NCBI RefSeq assembly: GCF_900115085.1
Contig: NZ_FOVF01000028.1
Coordinates: 1-64,000, forward strand
Reading direction: 5' to 3'
Source: Dokdonella immobilis
Lineage (GTDB): Bacteria > Pseudomonadota > Gammaproteobacteria > Xanthomonadales > Rhodanobacteraceae
Length of the DNA: 64,000 nucleotides
Under the pieces are notes generated by a model, which saw only the letters and a list, made by a program, of their open reading frames with translations, did not search any database and was not told where the DNA came from. The translations under genes and the position numbers were made by a program. Positions 40,073 to 49,471 of the stretch are shown piece after piece (position 1 is the first letter of the stretch; each line of letters starts with the position of its first letter).

Positions 40073-40106
40073 CCGCGCCAGGGCTGACCGCGCCACGGCG
40101 CAAGCG

Positions 40107-40134
40107 AAAAAGGCAGCCCTCGGGCTGCCTTTTT
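40107..40134. terminator. Bidirectional rho-independent terminator
   Basis: A5 then GGCAGCC, a CTCG loop, GGCTGCC and T5: a textbook hairpin with A-run and T-run on either side. It separates the convergent RDD (plus) and DUF1232 (minus) genes and should serve both. Confidence 0.92.
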
Positions 40135-40165
40135 CATGGTCGCGGAAGAACTCGGGTCGACGCGA

Positions 40166-40741
40166 TCAGCGCGTCCTGAACAGGGTCGGTGCCCACGTGC
40201 TGCCGCTGCCGTAGCCCTCGCGGCGACGGCTACGCATGGCTTCATGCGCTTCCAGGCGACGCGTTTCCAGCCAGTCCACACGCTGCGTCTTCAGGCTGAC
40301 CGGGTCCACGCCGCGACGGGCCGCTTCCTGGTTGCGATAGAGCACGAAATCGCCGTAGGAATCGATCTCGGGCTTCAGCTCGCGCACGCACAGCTCGATC
40401 ATGATGGCGTCGTCGAGGAACCCGATTACCGGCACGTTGTCCGGGATGATGTCCTGCGGATCGGCGAAGTAGGCCAGGCAGGAAAGGACCCGCTTGCGGT
40501 CTTCCTCGGGCAGGCCGTAGCCCTCGTCGACCACCAGCTGCAGCATCTGGTCGAGCTTGTCGAGGCGGTCCTTGATGAAATCGGGAATCTTGGTCGTCGG
40601 CACGTCGACCAGCAGTTTCGATGCCGCATCGACGATCTGCTGCGCGCTGAGGCCGGCCGCCTTGACCTGGGCACGCTGCATGGCCTCGATAAAGTGGTCG
40701 AGGTCGTCGTCGCCGAGTTGAATCGTGATGTCCAGGGACAT
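40166..40741 (-). CDS. YkvA/DUF1232 family protein
   Basis: 191 residues from MSLDITIQLGDDDL. The core VLSCLAYFADPQDIIPDNVPVIGFLDDAIMI is the DUF1232 signature (xxYxxxPxDxIPD...GxxDD). Unlike many members there is no clear membrane helix apart from that core. The C-terminus is Arg-rich. Function unknown. The open frame extends upstream to 41464, but that part is antisense-frame shadow of the phospholipase D gene. Confidence 0.88.
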   Translation of the reverse strand: MSLDITIQLGDDDLDHFIEAMQRAQVKAAGLSAQQIVDAASKLLVDVPTTKIPDFIKDRLDKLDQMLQLVVDEGYGLPEEDRKRVLSCLAYFADPQDIIPDNVPVIGFLDDAIMIELCVRELKPEIDSYGDFVLYRNQEAARRGVDPVSLKTQRVDWLETRRLEAHEAMRSRRREGYGSGSTWAPTLFRTR

Positions 40742-40842
40742 GGGTGCCACTCCGGGGAAAATACCAGCGCTGAGACTAGACGGCGCATTGGGGCGCGTCA
40801 ATCGGCGCGCGGGGCGGAAGCGGCCCGGAGTGCTGTCGTTGC

Positions 40843-42666
40843 CTACAAAATGCCCACCGCGCTGGCGCCGAAGGCGGTGACGATGCGCGTATAGATGGTC
40901 TTCAGTGGCAGGTCGACCTCGGGGAAGTCGCCGACGGCCGTGTAGCAGTCGTAAAAATGCGGGTCGTCCTGCGGCAGCGGCGCGCAGTCCGGATTGAGCT
41001 CGTAACTGGTGGCGTAGCGGAACGGCCAGAAGTCGAACAGCGGCAGCGCGGCCGAGAAATCGGCGATCGCGTTGTTGATGCGGTGGAGCAGGTTGGTGCG
41101 CGGGCGCTTGGCGATGGTCCAGGAGTTCTGCGGTTCGATGTCGCGCAGGATCGCCGAACCGACCGCCTCGGCCACGGCCTTGTCGTCGATGATGAAGCCC
41201 GACTCGGTGTTGTAGTTGTCGGAACGCGGATCGAAGTTGTGCGATCCGATCATGGTCAGGCGATCGTCGATCACGATCGACTTGGCATGCATGCCGACGC
41301 GCACGCCATTGGAGGTCAGGGGTGCCTTGCCGTAGCGCTGGTAACCGTCGCCGTTGCCGTCGCCACCGAGCAATGCATAGTCGGCGAACAGGGCCTCGGC
41401 ATCGCCCGGGAACGGCTTGAATTCGTAGATGCGGAAGCCGAGCTTGAGGTAGCGCTTCTTCCACTTGTGTGACAGGGCGTAGACATAGAAGGCGTCGGTT
41501 GCGGCCAGCGAGTTGGTCGATACGATGATGTCGGGTGAATCCTCGCGGTCGCGCAGCTGGCGAAAGACGCGCCGAGCCGGCTTGCTGATGACGAGGTAGG
41601 GCGTCTGCAGGATGATCCGCCCCTGCGCCGCGGCGATCAGGCCGGAAATTCGCTCGCTGAGCTGCTGGTTGCTGTCGGAACCCCGCTCCTGCTTGTTCGG
41701 TTGATCGGAGAAGTAGTCGACATGGCCGACCGGCAATGCCTGGTCGATGAAGCGGCGTTCGATCTCGGCCAGGTTGCCTGCATGCGCGCGCAGGGCGCCG
41801 ACCCGCATCGGATCGACTGCGCGCTCGGCCTCGGGCAGGGGCAGCGCGTCGCCGGCTTCCGCGACCAGGCGCCGGTTGACATCGTTCAGCCGGGTCAGCG
41901 GCGCGGCCCGCTTGTAGTTCCAGAAGGTATCGAACGACGCCTGCATTTCCTGCCCCGCATCAGGGCCGGTGACGAGCACGTCGCGATCGCGGTAATCGAA
42001 CTCGTGGTCCCAGTCGAAGTAGCGATTTTCGTAGTTGCGCCCGCCGGCGATGCCGAATTCGCCGTCGACCAGGAACAACTTGTTGTGCATGCGCTGGTTG
42101 AAGCGCGTAAAACAGCAGACGATGCTGACCGCGAATTCGAGCGGCTGGGTCACGGCCTTGTGGAAGGTCGGATTGTAGATGCGCACTTCGAAGTTGCGGT
42201 GGATGACGGCGAGCCGGGCCAGCAGCTCGGTGTCCTCGAGCGAAAACAGCTGGTCCGCCAGAACGCGCACGCGCACACCGCGCCGCGCTGCGGCCAGCAG
42301 CTCGTCGAGAATCAATCGCCCGGCATCGTCGTTGACCCAGATGAAGGTCTGGATGTCGATGCTGTGTCGCGCCGCGCGAATCAGGTGCACGCGCAGCAAC
42401 AAGGAGTCCTCGCCCTGTTCGAGCACGTTGACATAGTGCAGCGGTCGCTCGGGGGTGCTGCCCGAGCGCGATGCTTCGGCCAGGCGTCGAAAGGGCGATT
42501 CGATCGCGCAGTGGTCGCTGCGCGCGCAGGTCAGGGCCTGCGGCTGTGCGCTCGCGACGATGCGGTCGGCCTGGCGCGCGAGCTGGCGATTGACGCCGCA
42601 GCCGGACAGCAGGATCGCGCACAGCGCCAGCAAGAGCCGACGCCCAGCTGGACTGCGCGGACTCAT
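40843..42666 (-). CDS. Phospholipase D-family lipoprotein (cardiolipin synthase-like)
   Basis: 607 residues. A lipobox LLSGC (Cys23) predicts a lipid-anchored envelope protein. Two HKD active sites are visible: HNKLFLVDGEFGIAGGRNYENRYF and HAKSIVIDDRLTMIGSHNFDPRS. It probably transfers phosphatidyl groups, as cardiolipin synthase relatives do. Its start overlaps the yceI stop by 4 bp, so it is the last gene of sixA-yceI-pld. Confidence 0.9.
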   Translation of the reverse strand: MSPRSPAGRRLLLALCAILLSGCGVNRQLARQADRIVASAQPQALTCARSDHCAIESPFRRLAEASRSGSTPERPLHYVNVLEQGEDSLLLRVHLIRAARHSIDIQTFIWVNDDAGRLILDELLAAARRGVRVRVLADQLFSLEDTELLARLAVIHRNFEVRIYNPTFHKAVTQPLEFAVSIVCCFTRFNQRMHNKLFLVDGEFGIAGGRNYENRYFDWDHEFDYRDRDVLVTGPDAGQEMQASFDTFWNYKRAAPLTRLNDVNRRLVAEAGDALPLPEAERAVDPMRVGALRAHAGNLAEIERRFIDQALPVGHVDYFSDQPNKQERGSDSNQQLSERISGLIAAAQGRIILQTPYLVISKPARRVFRQLRDREDSPDIIVSTNSLAATDAFYVYALSHKWKKRYLKLGFRIYEFKPFPGDAEALFADYALLGGDGNGDGYQRYGKAPLTSNGVRVGMHAKSIVIDDRLTMIGSHNFDPRSDNYNTESGFIIDDKAVAEAVGSAILRDIEPQNSWTIAKRPRTNLLHRINNAIADFSAALPLFDFWPFRYATSYELNPDCAPLPQDDPHFYDCYTAVGDFPEVDLPLKTIYTRIVTAFGASAVGIL

Positions 42667-43304
42667 TGCGGCGGGCGCGTCATCGGTTCAGGGGCGCGCG
42701 CGGCGGGCGCCACGATACGGACACTGAAACTCAGCTCGACCTTGTCCGACAGCGAGGCGCGCCGGGTGGTCATGCCGAATTCGCTGCGCCGGACCGTGCC
42801 GTCGGCCATCACGTCGCAGTCGATCGCAGGGCGGTCGCAGGTCGAGGGCTGAACCTGGAACAGCACCGACTGCTCGATGCCGCGCATGGTCAGCACGCCC
42901 GGCAGATCGCCACCGCCATGCAGGCGGGAGATCGGAAAGGAATCGGAGTGGAATCGGATTTCGGGATACCGCTCGACATCGAAGAACTCGGCTGACTTGA
43001 CCCAGTTTTCGTAGGCGCTGCGACGCATCGTGACGCCGTCGGCATCGATCCTTGCATCGACGCGGGCCTGGCTGCTGAAGTGATCGACCACGACTTCGCC
43101 GCGCAACCCGCCGAACTGGCCGTCGACCGGAATCATCCAGAACACCTTGACGCTGAACTGTGCGCTGGAGCGCTTGCTGTCGAATTGCAGGGTTTCCATG
43201 CGCGGCGGTTCGGCGCCGGGCGCTGTCGTCGCCAACGTCATCATCGCGATCAGACAGCCCGGCAAGAACAGTGCCGCCACCATGGTCCGGCCGATCAGGG
43301 CCAC
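42663..43304 (-). CDS. YceI-family secreted protein
   Basis: 213 residues with an N-terminal signal sequence (MALIGRTMVAALFLPGCLIAMMTLATTAPGAE). The YceI lipocalin-like domain shows FDSKRSSAQFSVKVFWMIPVDGQFGGLRGEV, FFDVERYPEIRFHSDSF and GVLTMRGIEQSV. Relatives bind isoprenoid or amphiphilic molecules in the periplasm. It overlaps sixA by 10 bp and the phospholipase D gene by 4 bp. Confidence 0.92.
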   Translation of the reverse strand: MALIGRTMVAALFLPGCLIAMMTLATTAPGAEPPRMETLQFDSKRSSAQFSVKVFWMIPVDGQFGGLRGEVVVDHFSSQARVDARIDADGVTMRRSAYENWVKSAEFFDVERYPEIRFHSDSFPISRLHGGGDLPGVLTMRGIEQSVLFQVQPSTCDRPAIDCDVMADGTVRRSEFGMTTRRASLSDKVELSFSVRIVAPAARAPEPMTRPPQ

Positions 43305-43780
43305 CAGAAATGACGAAGGCTGGCGGCGCCGGGTTCGATTGCAGCGTCGCCATCGAGATGCATCCAGGCAATGGCCCCGGGCGGCATGCCGCGGCCGTGA
43401 TCGGAAGCGCCGTCGGTGAGCAGGGCGACCAGGGTTTCCAGTCCCGGATTGTGGCCGACCAGCAGCACGCAGTCGGCACTGTCTTGTTCTTCGAGGACCT
43501 GGATCAGCGCTGCCGGCGTGGCTTCATAGATGCGCGCATCGACCTGCGAGTCGACATCGTCGCCGAATTCGGCCAGTACGCGCGACGCGGTTTCTCGGGT
43601 CCGCGTCGATGGCGAGAACAGCACCACGTCGGGTTCCGCGCCGTGCGCCTTGAGCCAGGCCGCAGCCATTTCGGCTTCACGAACCCCGCCACCGGTCAAT
43701 GGCCGCGATTCGTCGGTCTGCCCGTCGGCCGGGGGCTCCGCGTGGGCGTGTCGCAACAGGATGATCTGACGAACCGACAT
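43295..43780 (-). CDS. sixA: SixA-type histidine phosphatase
   Basis: 161 residues with the phosphohistidine motif ILLRHAHAEP at the N-terminus and the second His in LLVGHNPGLETL, as in SixA, which removes phosphate from histidines of phosphotransfer proteins. AAGGAG lies upstream of the ATG at 43780. First gene of the sixA-yceI-phospholipase D group. Confidence 0.9.
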   Translation of the reverse strand: MSVRQIILLRHAHAEPPADGQTDESRPLTGGGVREAEMAAAWLKAHGAEPDVVLFSPSTRTRETASRVLAEFGDDVDSQVDARIYEATPAALIQVLEEQDSADCVLLVGHNPGLETLVALLTDGASDHGRGMPPGAIAWMHLDGDAAIEPGAASLRHFWWP

Positions 43781-43844
43781 GGCGACTCCTTGGCTGGAAC
43801 CTGCATCATGCCGCAACGCCGCCGGATTTCCCAAGCCGCGACGT

Positions 43845-44480
43845 TCAGCCCTGCTTCTTCAGCCAGCGCAGGAGCTTCTCCCAGTCTTCCTGGTGCGAGC
43901 GCACGATCTCGGAGTGGTAGTCGAAAATGCTCTTGCCGAGGCCATTCAGCAACGAATAGGCCTGGGTGTCGCGCAGCTGGGCAACGAGCGGAAAGGGGAA
44001 TCCCTTGATCTCGCCGAGAGCCATCTGGGTTGCATTGGTCCACGGCCGGGTCCGGTTGGCGACCAGACCGACGGCGACCTTGCCCTTCTTGATGCGCGGA
44101 AGTGCGGCCAGATCGGCGAGGAAAGGCGCGCTGGCCTCGAGGTCGATCACCGACGGCAGCACAGGAACGACGATCGCATCGATATCGTCGAGGAATTCAG
44201 CGATCTCGCTGGCCCGGATGCCGGCTCCGGAATCGATGATGACGCGCTCGGCGTCATCCGGGATGCGCTGTTGCCAGCCCTTGCGGGTGGCGTCGATCGG
44301 CAGCACGGCCGATTCGAGGGTGGCGCGCTTCTCGCACCAGCGGCTGCTCGAGGCCTGCCGGTCGGCATCGGCGAGAACGGTCGCCTTGCCCTTGAGCGCG
44401 GAATGCGCCGCCAGGTTCGAGGCAATCGTGGACTTGCCACAGCCACCCTTGGAACTCGCCACCAGGACTTTCAGCATCAC
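43845..44480 (-). CDS. ParA-family ATPase
   Basis: 211 residues with the deviant Walker A SSKGGCGKST (residues 9-18), a switch-like VIIDSGAGI (Asp to Ser-Gly variation of the usual DTP/DTPG) and a C-terminal helical region. The short single-domain form without ParB beside it suggests positioning of a protein complex rather than plasmid partition. 64 bp upstream of sixA on the same strand. Confidence 0.88.
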   Translation of the reverse strand: MMLKVLVASSKGGCGKSTIASNLAAHSALKGKATVLADADRQASSSRWCEKRATLESAVLPIDATRKGWQQRIPDDAERVIIDSGAGIRASEIAEFLDDIDAIVVPVLPSVIDLEASAPFLADLAALPRIKKGKVAVGLVANRTRPWTNATQMALGEIKGFPFPLVAQLRDTQAYSLLNGLGKSIFDYHSEIVRSHQEDWEKLLRWLKKQG

Positions 44481-44540
44481 GGCCTCCGTCGGTCAGCACA
44501 GCGCGACAAAGGGTACTACAGGCCGGGCGGGGGTGTCGGA

Positions 44541-45590
44541 TCAGCCGCCGATGCCGGGCATCCGCGCCTGCTGCCCGGCCTGCCAGTCGTCCGGAGGCGA
44601 AGGCGCGATGCCGCGTCTCGCCAAAAGGCGTCGGACCGCCTCGATCTCGCTGTGGGTATCGCGCAGGTCGGCTTCGAAGCGCTGGATGGCGGCGAGGTCG
44701 TCCGCCACCGAGTCCAGCGCCTTGGCGCCCTGGATATCCAGCCAGTCCAGCTCGCGTCGGGCTCCCAGGTATTCAGCATCGTCGCTACCGGCAACATGCA
44801 GCAGTTCGATACCGACGCGACGATTGGCCAGGGTATTCGCCTTGCTGGAGACCAGGCGACCGACCGAAAGGCACGCGTCGCGCCGTCGCGTTGATATCGA
44901 TTGAATGTCCGGAGGGCACGCATCAAGCAGGTGCTGCCGAAGGTGCATTTTCGGATTCCACATCAGGGCTTCGGCGGCAAGCAGGGCGATCGCCTCGTCG
45001 GAGACCGCGGCCGCAGGAAGGTCCTGGCGTGGAAAGGGCTCAGCCCTCAGCACCGGTAGCCACTCGAAAACCAGGTCGATCGAGTAGTCCTCGTAGCGCT
45101 TCGTGGACGCGATCTTCTCGAGCATCGCGCTGATATCGTCGTCCTTCTTCGACTGCCAGGCGACCGCGAGCGGAACCAGCCATGAAACACCGTTGTCGGA
45201 ATCGATCTCGAGCAGCCGGGTGGCCGCATCGGACACGCCTGCCGGCAACGGACGCTCGACGGCGAGCAGGGTGACTTCACCGAGTTCCATGGCGACGTGC
45301 CACTGCACGACTACGTCGGTGGGCGCCCGCTGCATGGCCAGCAAGGCCAGCTCCGCCTGGCTCGAGGCGTTCGTGGCGAGGTCGCTGCCGAGCTTGTCGC
45401 GAAGGGTCGAGGCCAGGATCAGTGCGCGCGGGGTGTTGCGGGCCACCAGCGCCTCGAACACACGGCCCAGATACTGCTGCAGCGGAACGGCCACGCTCGG
45501 CTTGGCCGGCACCGGGCCCTCCGCCAACGCGAGCGCGCCGGAGCAGGTCATGACCACGAAGGAGAAGGCGGTGAGGAGGCACCTGATCAC
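44541..45590 (-). CDS. Secreted hypothetical protein (paralogue 1)
   Basis: 349 residues from GTG 45590. A signal peptide (VIRCLLTAFSFVVMTCSGALALAEG) precedes an all-helical domain with TPR-like spacing, including APTDVVVQWHVAMELG. It resembles the next gene upstream in layout, in the D-V-x-V-Q-W motif and in the cysteine segment CPPDIQSISTRRRDACLSVGRLV. No known function. Confidence 0.8.
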   Translation of the reverse strand: MIRCLLTAFSFVVMTCSGALALAEGPVPAKPSVAVPLQQYLGRVFEALVARNTPRALILASTLRDKLGSDLATNASSQAELALLAMQRAPTDVVVQWHVAMELGEVTLLAVERPLPAGVSDAATRLLEIDSDNGVSWLVPLAVAWQSKKDDDISAMLEKIASTKRYEDYSIDLVFEWLPVLRAEPFPRQDLPAAAVSDEAIALLAAEALMWNPKMHLRQHLLDACPPDIQSISTRRRDACLSVGRLVSSKANTLANRRVGIELLHVAGSDDAEYLGARRELDWLDIQGAKALDSVADDLAAIQRFEADLRDTHSEIEAVRRLLARRGIAPSPPDDWQAGQQARMPGIGG

Positions 45591-45705
45591 AGCGGAGCCT
45601 GGCACCGGCGAGCCGCACGGATCGGCGTTTGAGGATCCTGACGCGCGGCCTGGGCCAGTCAGGGCCGTCCGCCGCGCGGCCGCGCCATCGCGCCTCCGGT
45701 TCGGC

Positions 45706-46731
45706 TCAGCGGCCAAGCGACGAATCCCGCAATGCGACGCTTTCTGTCGACAGCGGTTTCCAGTCCGCCGGTGGCTTCATAGGCAGTCCCGCCCGCCTGA
45801 ACAGACGTCCGATTACTGCGGGTTCGCTGCGCGTTTCGCGCCAATCGGCGGCGAATTGCCGGTACGCCGCCTCATCGGTCTGCAGGAACTCGAAGGCGGA
45901 GACATAAGTTTGCTGTAGGTAGTCGAACGTCCGCCTCGCCGTCTCCCGATCCGGCGCGTCGGCCTTCTCGAGGATCGACGTTCCTATGGCCATCGAGGCC
46001 TGCTCTGTGGAATGGTCGACCATGAGCCGGCCGGCAGCGATGCAGGCCTTGCGACGTTCGCCACCGAGTGGCGCATTACCGGGCGAGCAGGCTCGCAGCA
46101 GCGACTGGAGCGCGGGCATGGCAACCGCCGCGGCGCTGGCGATGCCGCGGATCAATGGCTGTTCGTCGATCTGGAAGCCCGCCGGGTTGCCGGTCGGCGG
46201 CGGCGCCGGATGGGCCTCATGGATCGCCTCCCATGCCAGCGCCACATCGGCGAAATGGGTATCGAAACGCGCGGCGGCACCGATTCGTCGAAGCGCCTCG
46301 GTCACGCCGTCGGCGTCGTTGGCGTTTGCGGACGCTTGCAAGTCAAACATCCAGGCCGCGCCGTTGCCGGGCTCGAGCCGCAACAGGGCCCGGGCTGCGG
46401 GCGAAAGCGTGGCGTCCGCTGGCGCCAGCAGCGCGGCAAGCCATTGCACGAGCACGTCATCCGGCGCGCGCCGCGCCGCTTCGGCGAGCAGATCGGCCTG
46501 CGACCGTGCCGGCGCCGAGGTCGCATTGCCGGCCAAGGGCATCAGTGTGGAAGCCAAAGCCATGCTGCGCGGATCAGCCTTCGCCAGTTCGTCCACGAGT
46601 TCGGCGTTGAACCTCTGGCTGGCACTTGTAGTCGCATCGGGCCCGACGCGGGGGCTGGTTGCAGCCAGCGCGGCGCCAGCGCCGAGTGTCGTCGTAAGGA
46701 TGCAGGCAAACCATGAAGCACGAGAAACCAT
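45706..46731 (-). CDS. Secreted hypothetical protein (paralogue 2)
   Basis: 341 residues with a signal peptide (MVSRASWFACILTTTLGAGAALAA). APDDVLVQWLAALL and CSPGNAPLGGERRKACIAAGRLMVDHS correspond to segments of the neighbouring paralogue, so the pair arose by tandem duplication. The Met at 46731 is preferred; the open frame upstream to 47286 overlaps the PGPGW gene and has no domain. Confidence 0.8.
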   Translation of the reverse strand: MVSRASWFACILTTTLGAGAALAATSPRVGPDATTSASQRFNAELVDELAKADPRSMALASTLMPLAGNATSAPARSQADLLAEAARRAPDDVLVQWLAALLAPADATLSPAARALLRLEPGNGAAWMFDLQASANANDADGVTEALRRIGAAARFDTHFADVALAWEAIHEAHPAPPPTGNPAGFQIDEQPLIRGIASAAAVAMPALQSLLRACSPGNAPLGGERRKACIAAGRLMVDHSTEQASMAIGTSILEKADAPDRETARRTFDYLQQTYVSAFEFLQTDEAAYRQFAADWRETRSEPAVIGRLFRRAGLPMKPPADWKPLSTESVALRDSSLGR

Positions 46732-47046
46732 CAGGCCATCACCCCCCTGGCGCAATGCGCCGTCTGCTGGCGATTGGCGTACCCGCAGGCCGCTCGCCGA
46801 AACCTGCGGCGCGCGAACCGCAGCGCCGCACCATGGTGCCTCATTATACACGTTGGGCATTTTCCTCCTGTTGCGCGTGCGGCGCTCCGTCCTGCGGAGT
46901 CCTGGCCAGCACGGCTTCACAACTGAATGGACCGGCATTTCATCGCGGACGGGGATTGCATCGGCGGTGAATCGTCTCAATCCTTGCCTGTGGCGGCCCG
47001 TCGGTCGCCGTAGGTCTGCGCGCCCTGTCGAGGAGCCCCGGAACCC
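46732..47046. other. Divergent non-coding region
   Basis: 315 bp between the secreted-protein gene and the PGPGW gene. It must hold both promoters; the AT-rich stretch CATTATACACG near 46850 is the best -10-like candidate. I see no gene or repeat in it. Confidence 0.4.
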
Positions 47047-47367
47047 GTGACCCTTAGCGAACAATGGAAGCACTTCACCGGCGTGCCGAGCGGCCGCCGC
47101 TTCATCACGCGCTATCGCGCCCGGCGCGGGCAACAGGGCAGCCTGCTGCGCAAGAGCCTGATCGTCAGCGCAGGCCTCCTGCTCATGCTGGCCGGCGTGG
47201 CGATGCTGGTGTTGCCGGGTCCCGGCATGGTCGCGATCGTGGTCGGCGCGGTCTTCATTGCCGAAGAGTCGCGTATCGCGGCCCACATCCTCGATCGGAT
47301 CGACCGTTGGGGCACGCGGATCTACACGCGTTGGCGGGCGCGACGTGCCGCGCGATCAGGCGACTAG
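47047..47367 (+). CDS. PGPGW-motif small membrane protein
   Basis: 106 residues from GTG 47047 after GAGGAG. A hydrophobic block VSAGLLLMLAGVAMLVLPGPGMVAIVVGAVFIAEE holds the LPGPG motif of the putative transmembrane PGPGW family (here with Met in place of Trp). The C-terminus is Arg-rich and cytoplasmic. Function unknown. Its stop codon touches the MITE-like repeat that follows. Confidence 0.85.
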   Translation: MTLSEQWKHFTGVPSGRRFITRYRARRGQQGSLLRKSLIVSAGLLLMLAGVAMLVLPGPGMVAIVVGAVFIAEESRIAAHILDRIDRWGTRIYTRWRARRAARSGD

Positions 47368-47528
47368 GAGCCTGTCGGATTTGAGCGGCCGAGGCGAAAT
47401 TCGGCTGAGAGAGGACAGATTTTCGACGATTCGCAGGCCCATAGCGGTTCCATGGGCCAGGAAGCGGCGGAAACATGGACCGCGCAGACGGATTTGCAGC
47501 CCGATCGATTCAAGTCCGACAGGCTCCT
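47366..47528. repeat. MITE-like element with 19-bp inverted ends
   Basis: AGGAGCCTGTCGGATTTGA (47366-47384) is the inverted complement, with one mismatch, of TCAAGTCCGACAGGCTCCT (47510-47528). The 163-bp element has no gene of its own. The GAGCCTGTCGGA end recurs in Lysobacterales genomes as far as I recall, which suggests mobilisation by a transposase elsewhere. It lies between the PGPGW gene and dinB. Confidence 0.7.
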
Positions 47529-47586
47529 GGGAAAGCTGAACAAGGCTAGCCGCCGCCCAAACTCGGTGGCCTGATGCTTCGACCGT

Positions 47587-48651
47587 TCAGGCGCCGAACA
47601 GGGCCTGCTGCACGCCGGTTTCCTCGGCATCACGGAAATTGCTGATGCCGACACCGACCAGCCGGTAGCGCGTCGTCTCGGGCAGGTCCACGCGTTCGCG
47701 CAGGGCCAGCGCGAGCGCGGCCAGGGCCTCGGCCGAATCGGGCATGCGCGGCGGGCTCAGGCTGCGGGTCAGGATGCGGAACTCGCGGGTCTTGAGCTTG
47801 AGCACGACGGTATGGCCGATGCGCTCGACCTTGCGCGTGGCCGCCCAGACCTTGCCGGCAAGCTCGCGAATGGCCGGCTCGAGCGCGGCCAGTGGCAGGT
47901 CCTCGGCAAACGTGTCTTCCGCGGAGATCGATTGCACCGGACGGTCCGGCGTGACCGGATTCTCGTCGATGCCAAGGCTCAGCTCGTACAGGCGGCGACC
48001 GTAGCGACCGAAGCGGGTCTCCAGCTCATGCACATCGCGCTGGCGCAGCTCGCCGACCGTGCGGATGCCGAGCGCGGCCAGCCGTGCGTCCATGACCTTG
48101 CCGACGCCATGGATGCGGCCGACCGGCAACGGCGTCAGGAAGGCCTCGACCGCATCGGGCTTGATCACAAACAGGCCGTCGGGCTTGTTCCAGTCCGAGG
48201 CGATCTTGGCCAGGAACTTGTTCGGTGCGACCCCGGCCGATGCGGTCAGGGCGGTCTCCTCGCGGATCTGGGCGCGTATCGCCTTGGCCACGGCAGTTGC
48301 GGACGGCAGTCGCCCATGGTTCTCGGTGACATCGAGATAGGCTTCGTCGAGCGACAGCGGTTCGACCCGTTCGGTATGACGCAGGAAGATCTCGCGCACC
48401 TGGCGCGAGACCGCGCGATAGCGGGTGAAATCCGGGGGCACGAACACCGCATCGGGACAAAGCCGCTCGGCGCGCACGGCCGGCATGGCCGAGCGCACGC
48501 CGTAGGTACGTGCTTCATAGGAAGCCGCGCAGACCACCGAGCGCGCACCGCGCCAGGCGACGACCACGGGCCGGCCGCGCAGCGAAGGATCATCACGCTG
48601 CTCGACCGAGGCGTAGAAGGCGTCCATGTCGACGTGGATGATTTTGCGCAT
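47587..48651 (-). CDS. dinB: DNA polymerase IV
   Basis: Y-family translesion polymerase, 354 residues. Catalytic acidic sites are HVDMDAFYASVE (Asp8) and PLSLDEAYLDV; the thumb/little-finger region includes GVGKVMDARLAALGIRTVGEL. The C-terminal QQALF segment (GVQQALFG) resembles a beta-clamp-binding peptide. No LexA box could be confirmed upstream. Confidence 0.95.
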   Translation of the reverse strand: MRKIIHVDMDAFYASVEQRDDPSLRGRPVVVAWRGARSVVCAASYEARTYGVRSAMPAVRAERLCPDAVFVPPDFTRYRAVSRQVREIFLRHTERVEPLSLDEAYLDVTENHGRLPSATAVAKAIRAQIREETALTASAGVAPNKFLAKIASDWNKPDGLFVIKPDAVEAFLTPLPVGRIHGVGKVMDARLAALGIRTVGELRQRDVHELETRFGRYGRRLYELSLGIDENPVTPDRPVQSISAEDTFAEDLPLAALEPAIRELAGKVWAATRKVERIGHTVVLKLKTREFRILTRSLSPPRMPDSAEALAALALALRERVDLPETTRYRLVGVGISNFRDAEETGVQQALFGA

Positions 48652-48887
48652 GAAGCCGGGATTCGGGATTCGGGATGACCAGCCTTCGGCTGTTGAAAGA
48701 CGGGATTTGTCGGAGCGGCATTCCGGCGCCGGGCGGACGTTCGCACATTATCGATCGCGCAGCATGGCATGAGAGCAAAAGCTTGCGCGCGCTATGGCAA
48801 TTTTCCTACATGCAGGTGCGGCGATCTCCTCTGGCTGCGGCCGCGATGCGCACGGATCATGCGGCGAACGTACAGGAGAACGGTATC

Positions 48888-49412
48888 GTGTGTGCAATCA
48901 GGGAATCGGCAATACCGTTGGCGCTGCTGGTCGTTCTTGGGCTTGTGCTCGCCGATGGGGTGCATGCGCAAACCGTGTTCAAGTGCATCGATCACCAGAG
49001 CCGTGTCGCATTCCAGGAAACACCCTGTGCCGCGGGCGAGGCCGAAACGGTCGTGCAGATCGCGGCGCCACCGCGCGCGCAGCCTTCTCCCGAGTACTAT
49101 CGCGCGGAGTCGCGGACCGAATCCATGAACACGCGCCGCACGGCGCGTAGCTCGACCGTCATGTCATTCGAGTGTCGCACCGCCAGCGGTGCGCTGTTCT
49201 ACCGGCACGCCGGTTGCCCGGCCGTGATCGGCCGCGAGAACCCCAAGGCGAACCTGCATGCGAGTCGTGGCGAAAAGGTCCGTGCGCGCCGCATTCCGCG
49301 GGCCGAAGCCTGCCATGGGCTGCGTTCGCCCGGTCGCAAGGGTCGTGAATACGACGACGTGACGCCGACCTACGACAAGAACCTCGGCCGCGATCCGTGC
49401 CGGCGCTACTGA
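48888..49412 (+). CDS. DUF4124 domain-containing secreted protein
   Basis: 174 residues from GTG 48888 (ACAGGAGAA upstream). A signal peptide (IPLALLVVLGLVLADGVHAQ) is followed by TVFKCIDHQSRVAFQETPCAAGE, the DUF4124 pattern of a short Cys-containing beta motif. A second Cys-rich part (FECRTASGALFYRHAGCPAV) resembles a diverged repeat of the same domain. Function unknown. Confidence 0.82.
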   Translation: MCAIRESAIPLALLVVLGLVLADGVHAQTVFKCIDHQSRVAFQETPCAAGEAETVVQIAAPPRAQPSPEYYRAESRTESMNTRRTARSSTVMSFECRTASGALFYRHAGCPAVIGRENPKANLHASRGEKVRARRIPRAEACHGLRSPGRKGREYDDVTPTYDKNLGRDPCRRY

Positions 49413-49471
49413 GCGGCCGCGGTAAATCGCGCTATATTCCGGGGCTCGATTGATTGCCGGGTCTGTTGCCA

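Noticed and set aside
38219-40096. Minus-strand frame of 625 codons opposite the second RDD gene
   Set aside because: A His/Arg/Gly-rich shadow; the plus strand has clear RDD and membrane segments.
40742-41464. N-terminal extension of the DUF1232 gene
   Set aside because: It runs antisense-frame through the phospholipase D gene; MSLDITIQL at 40741 is the natural start.
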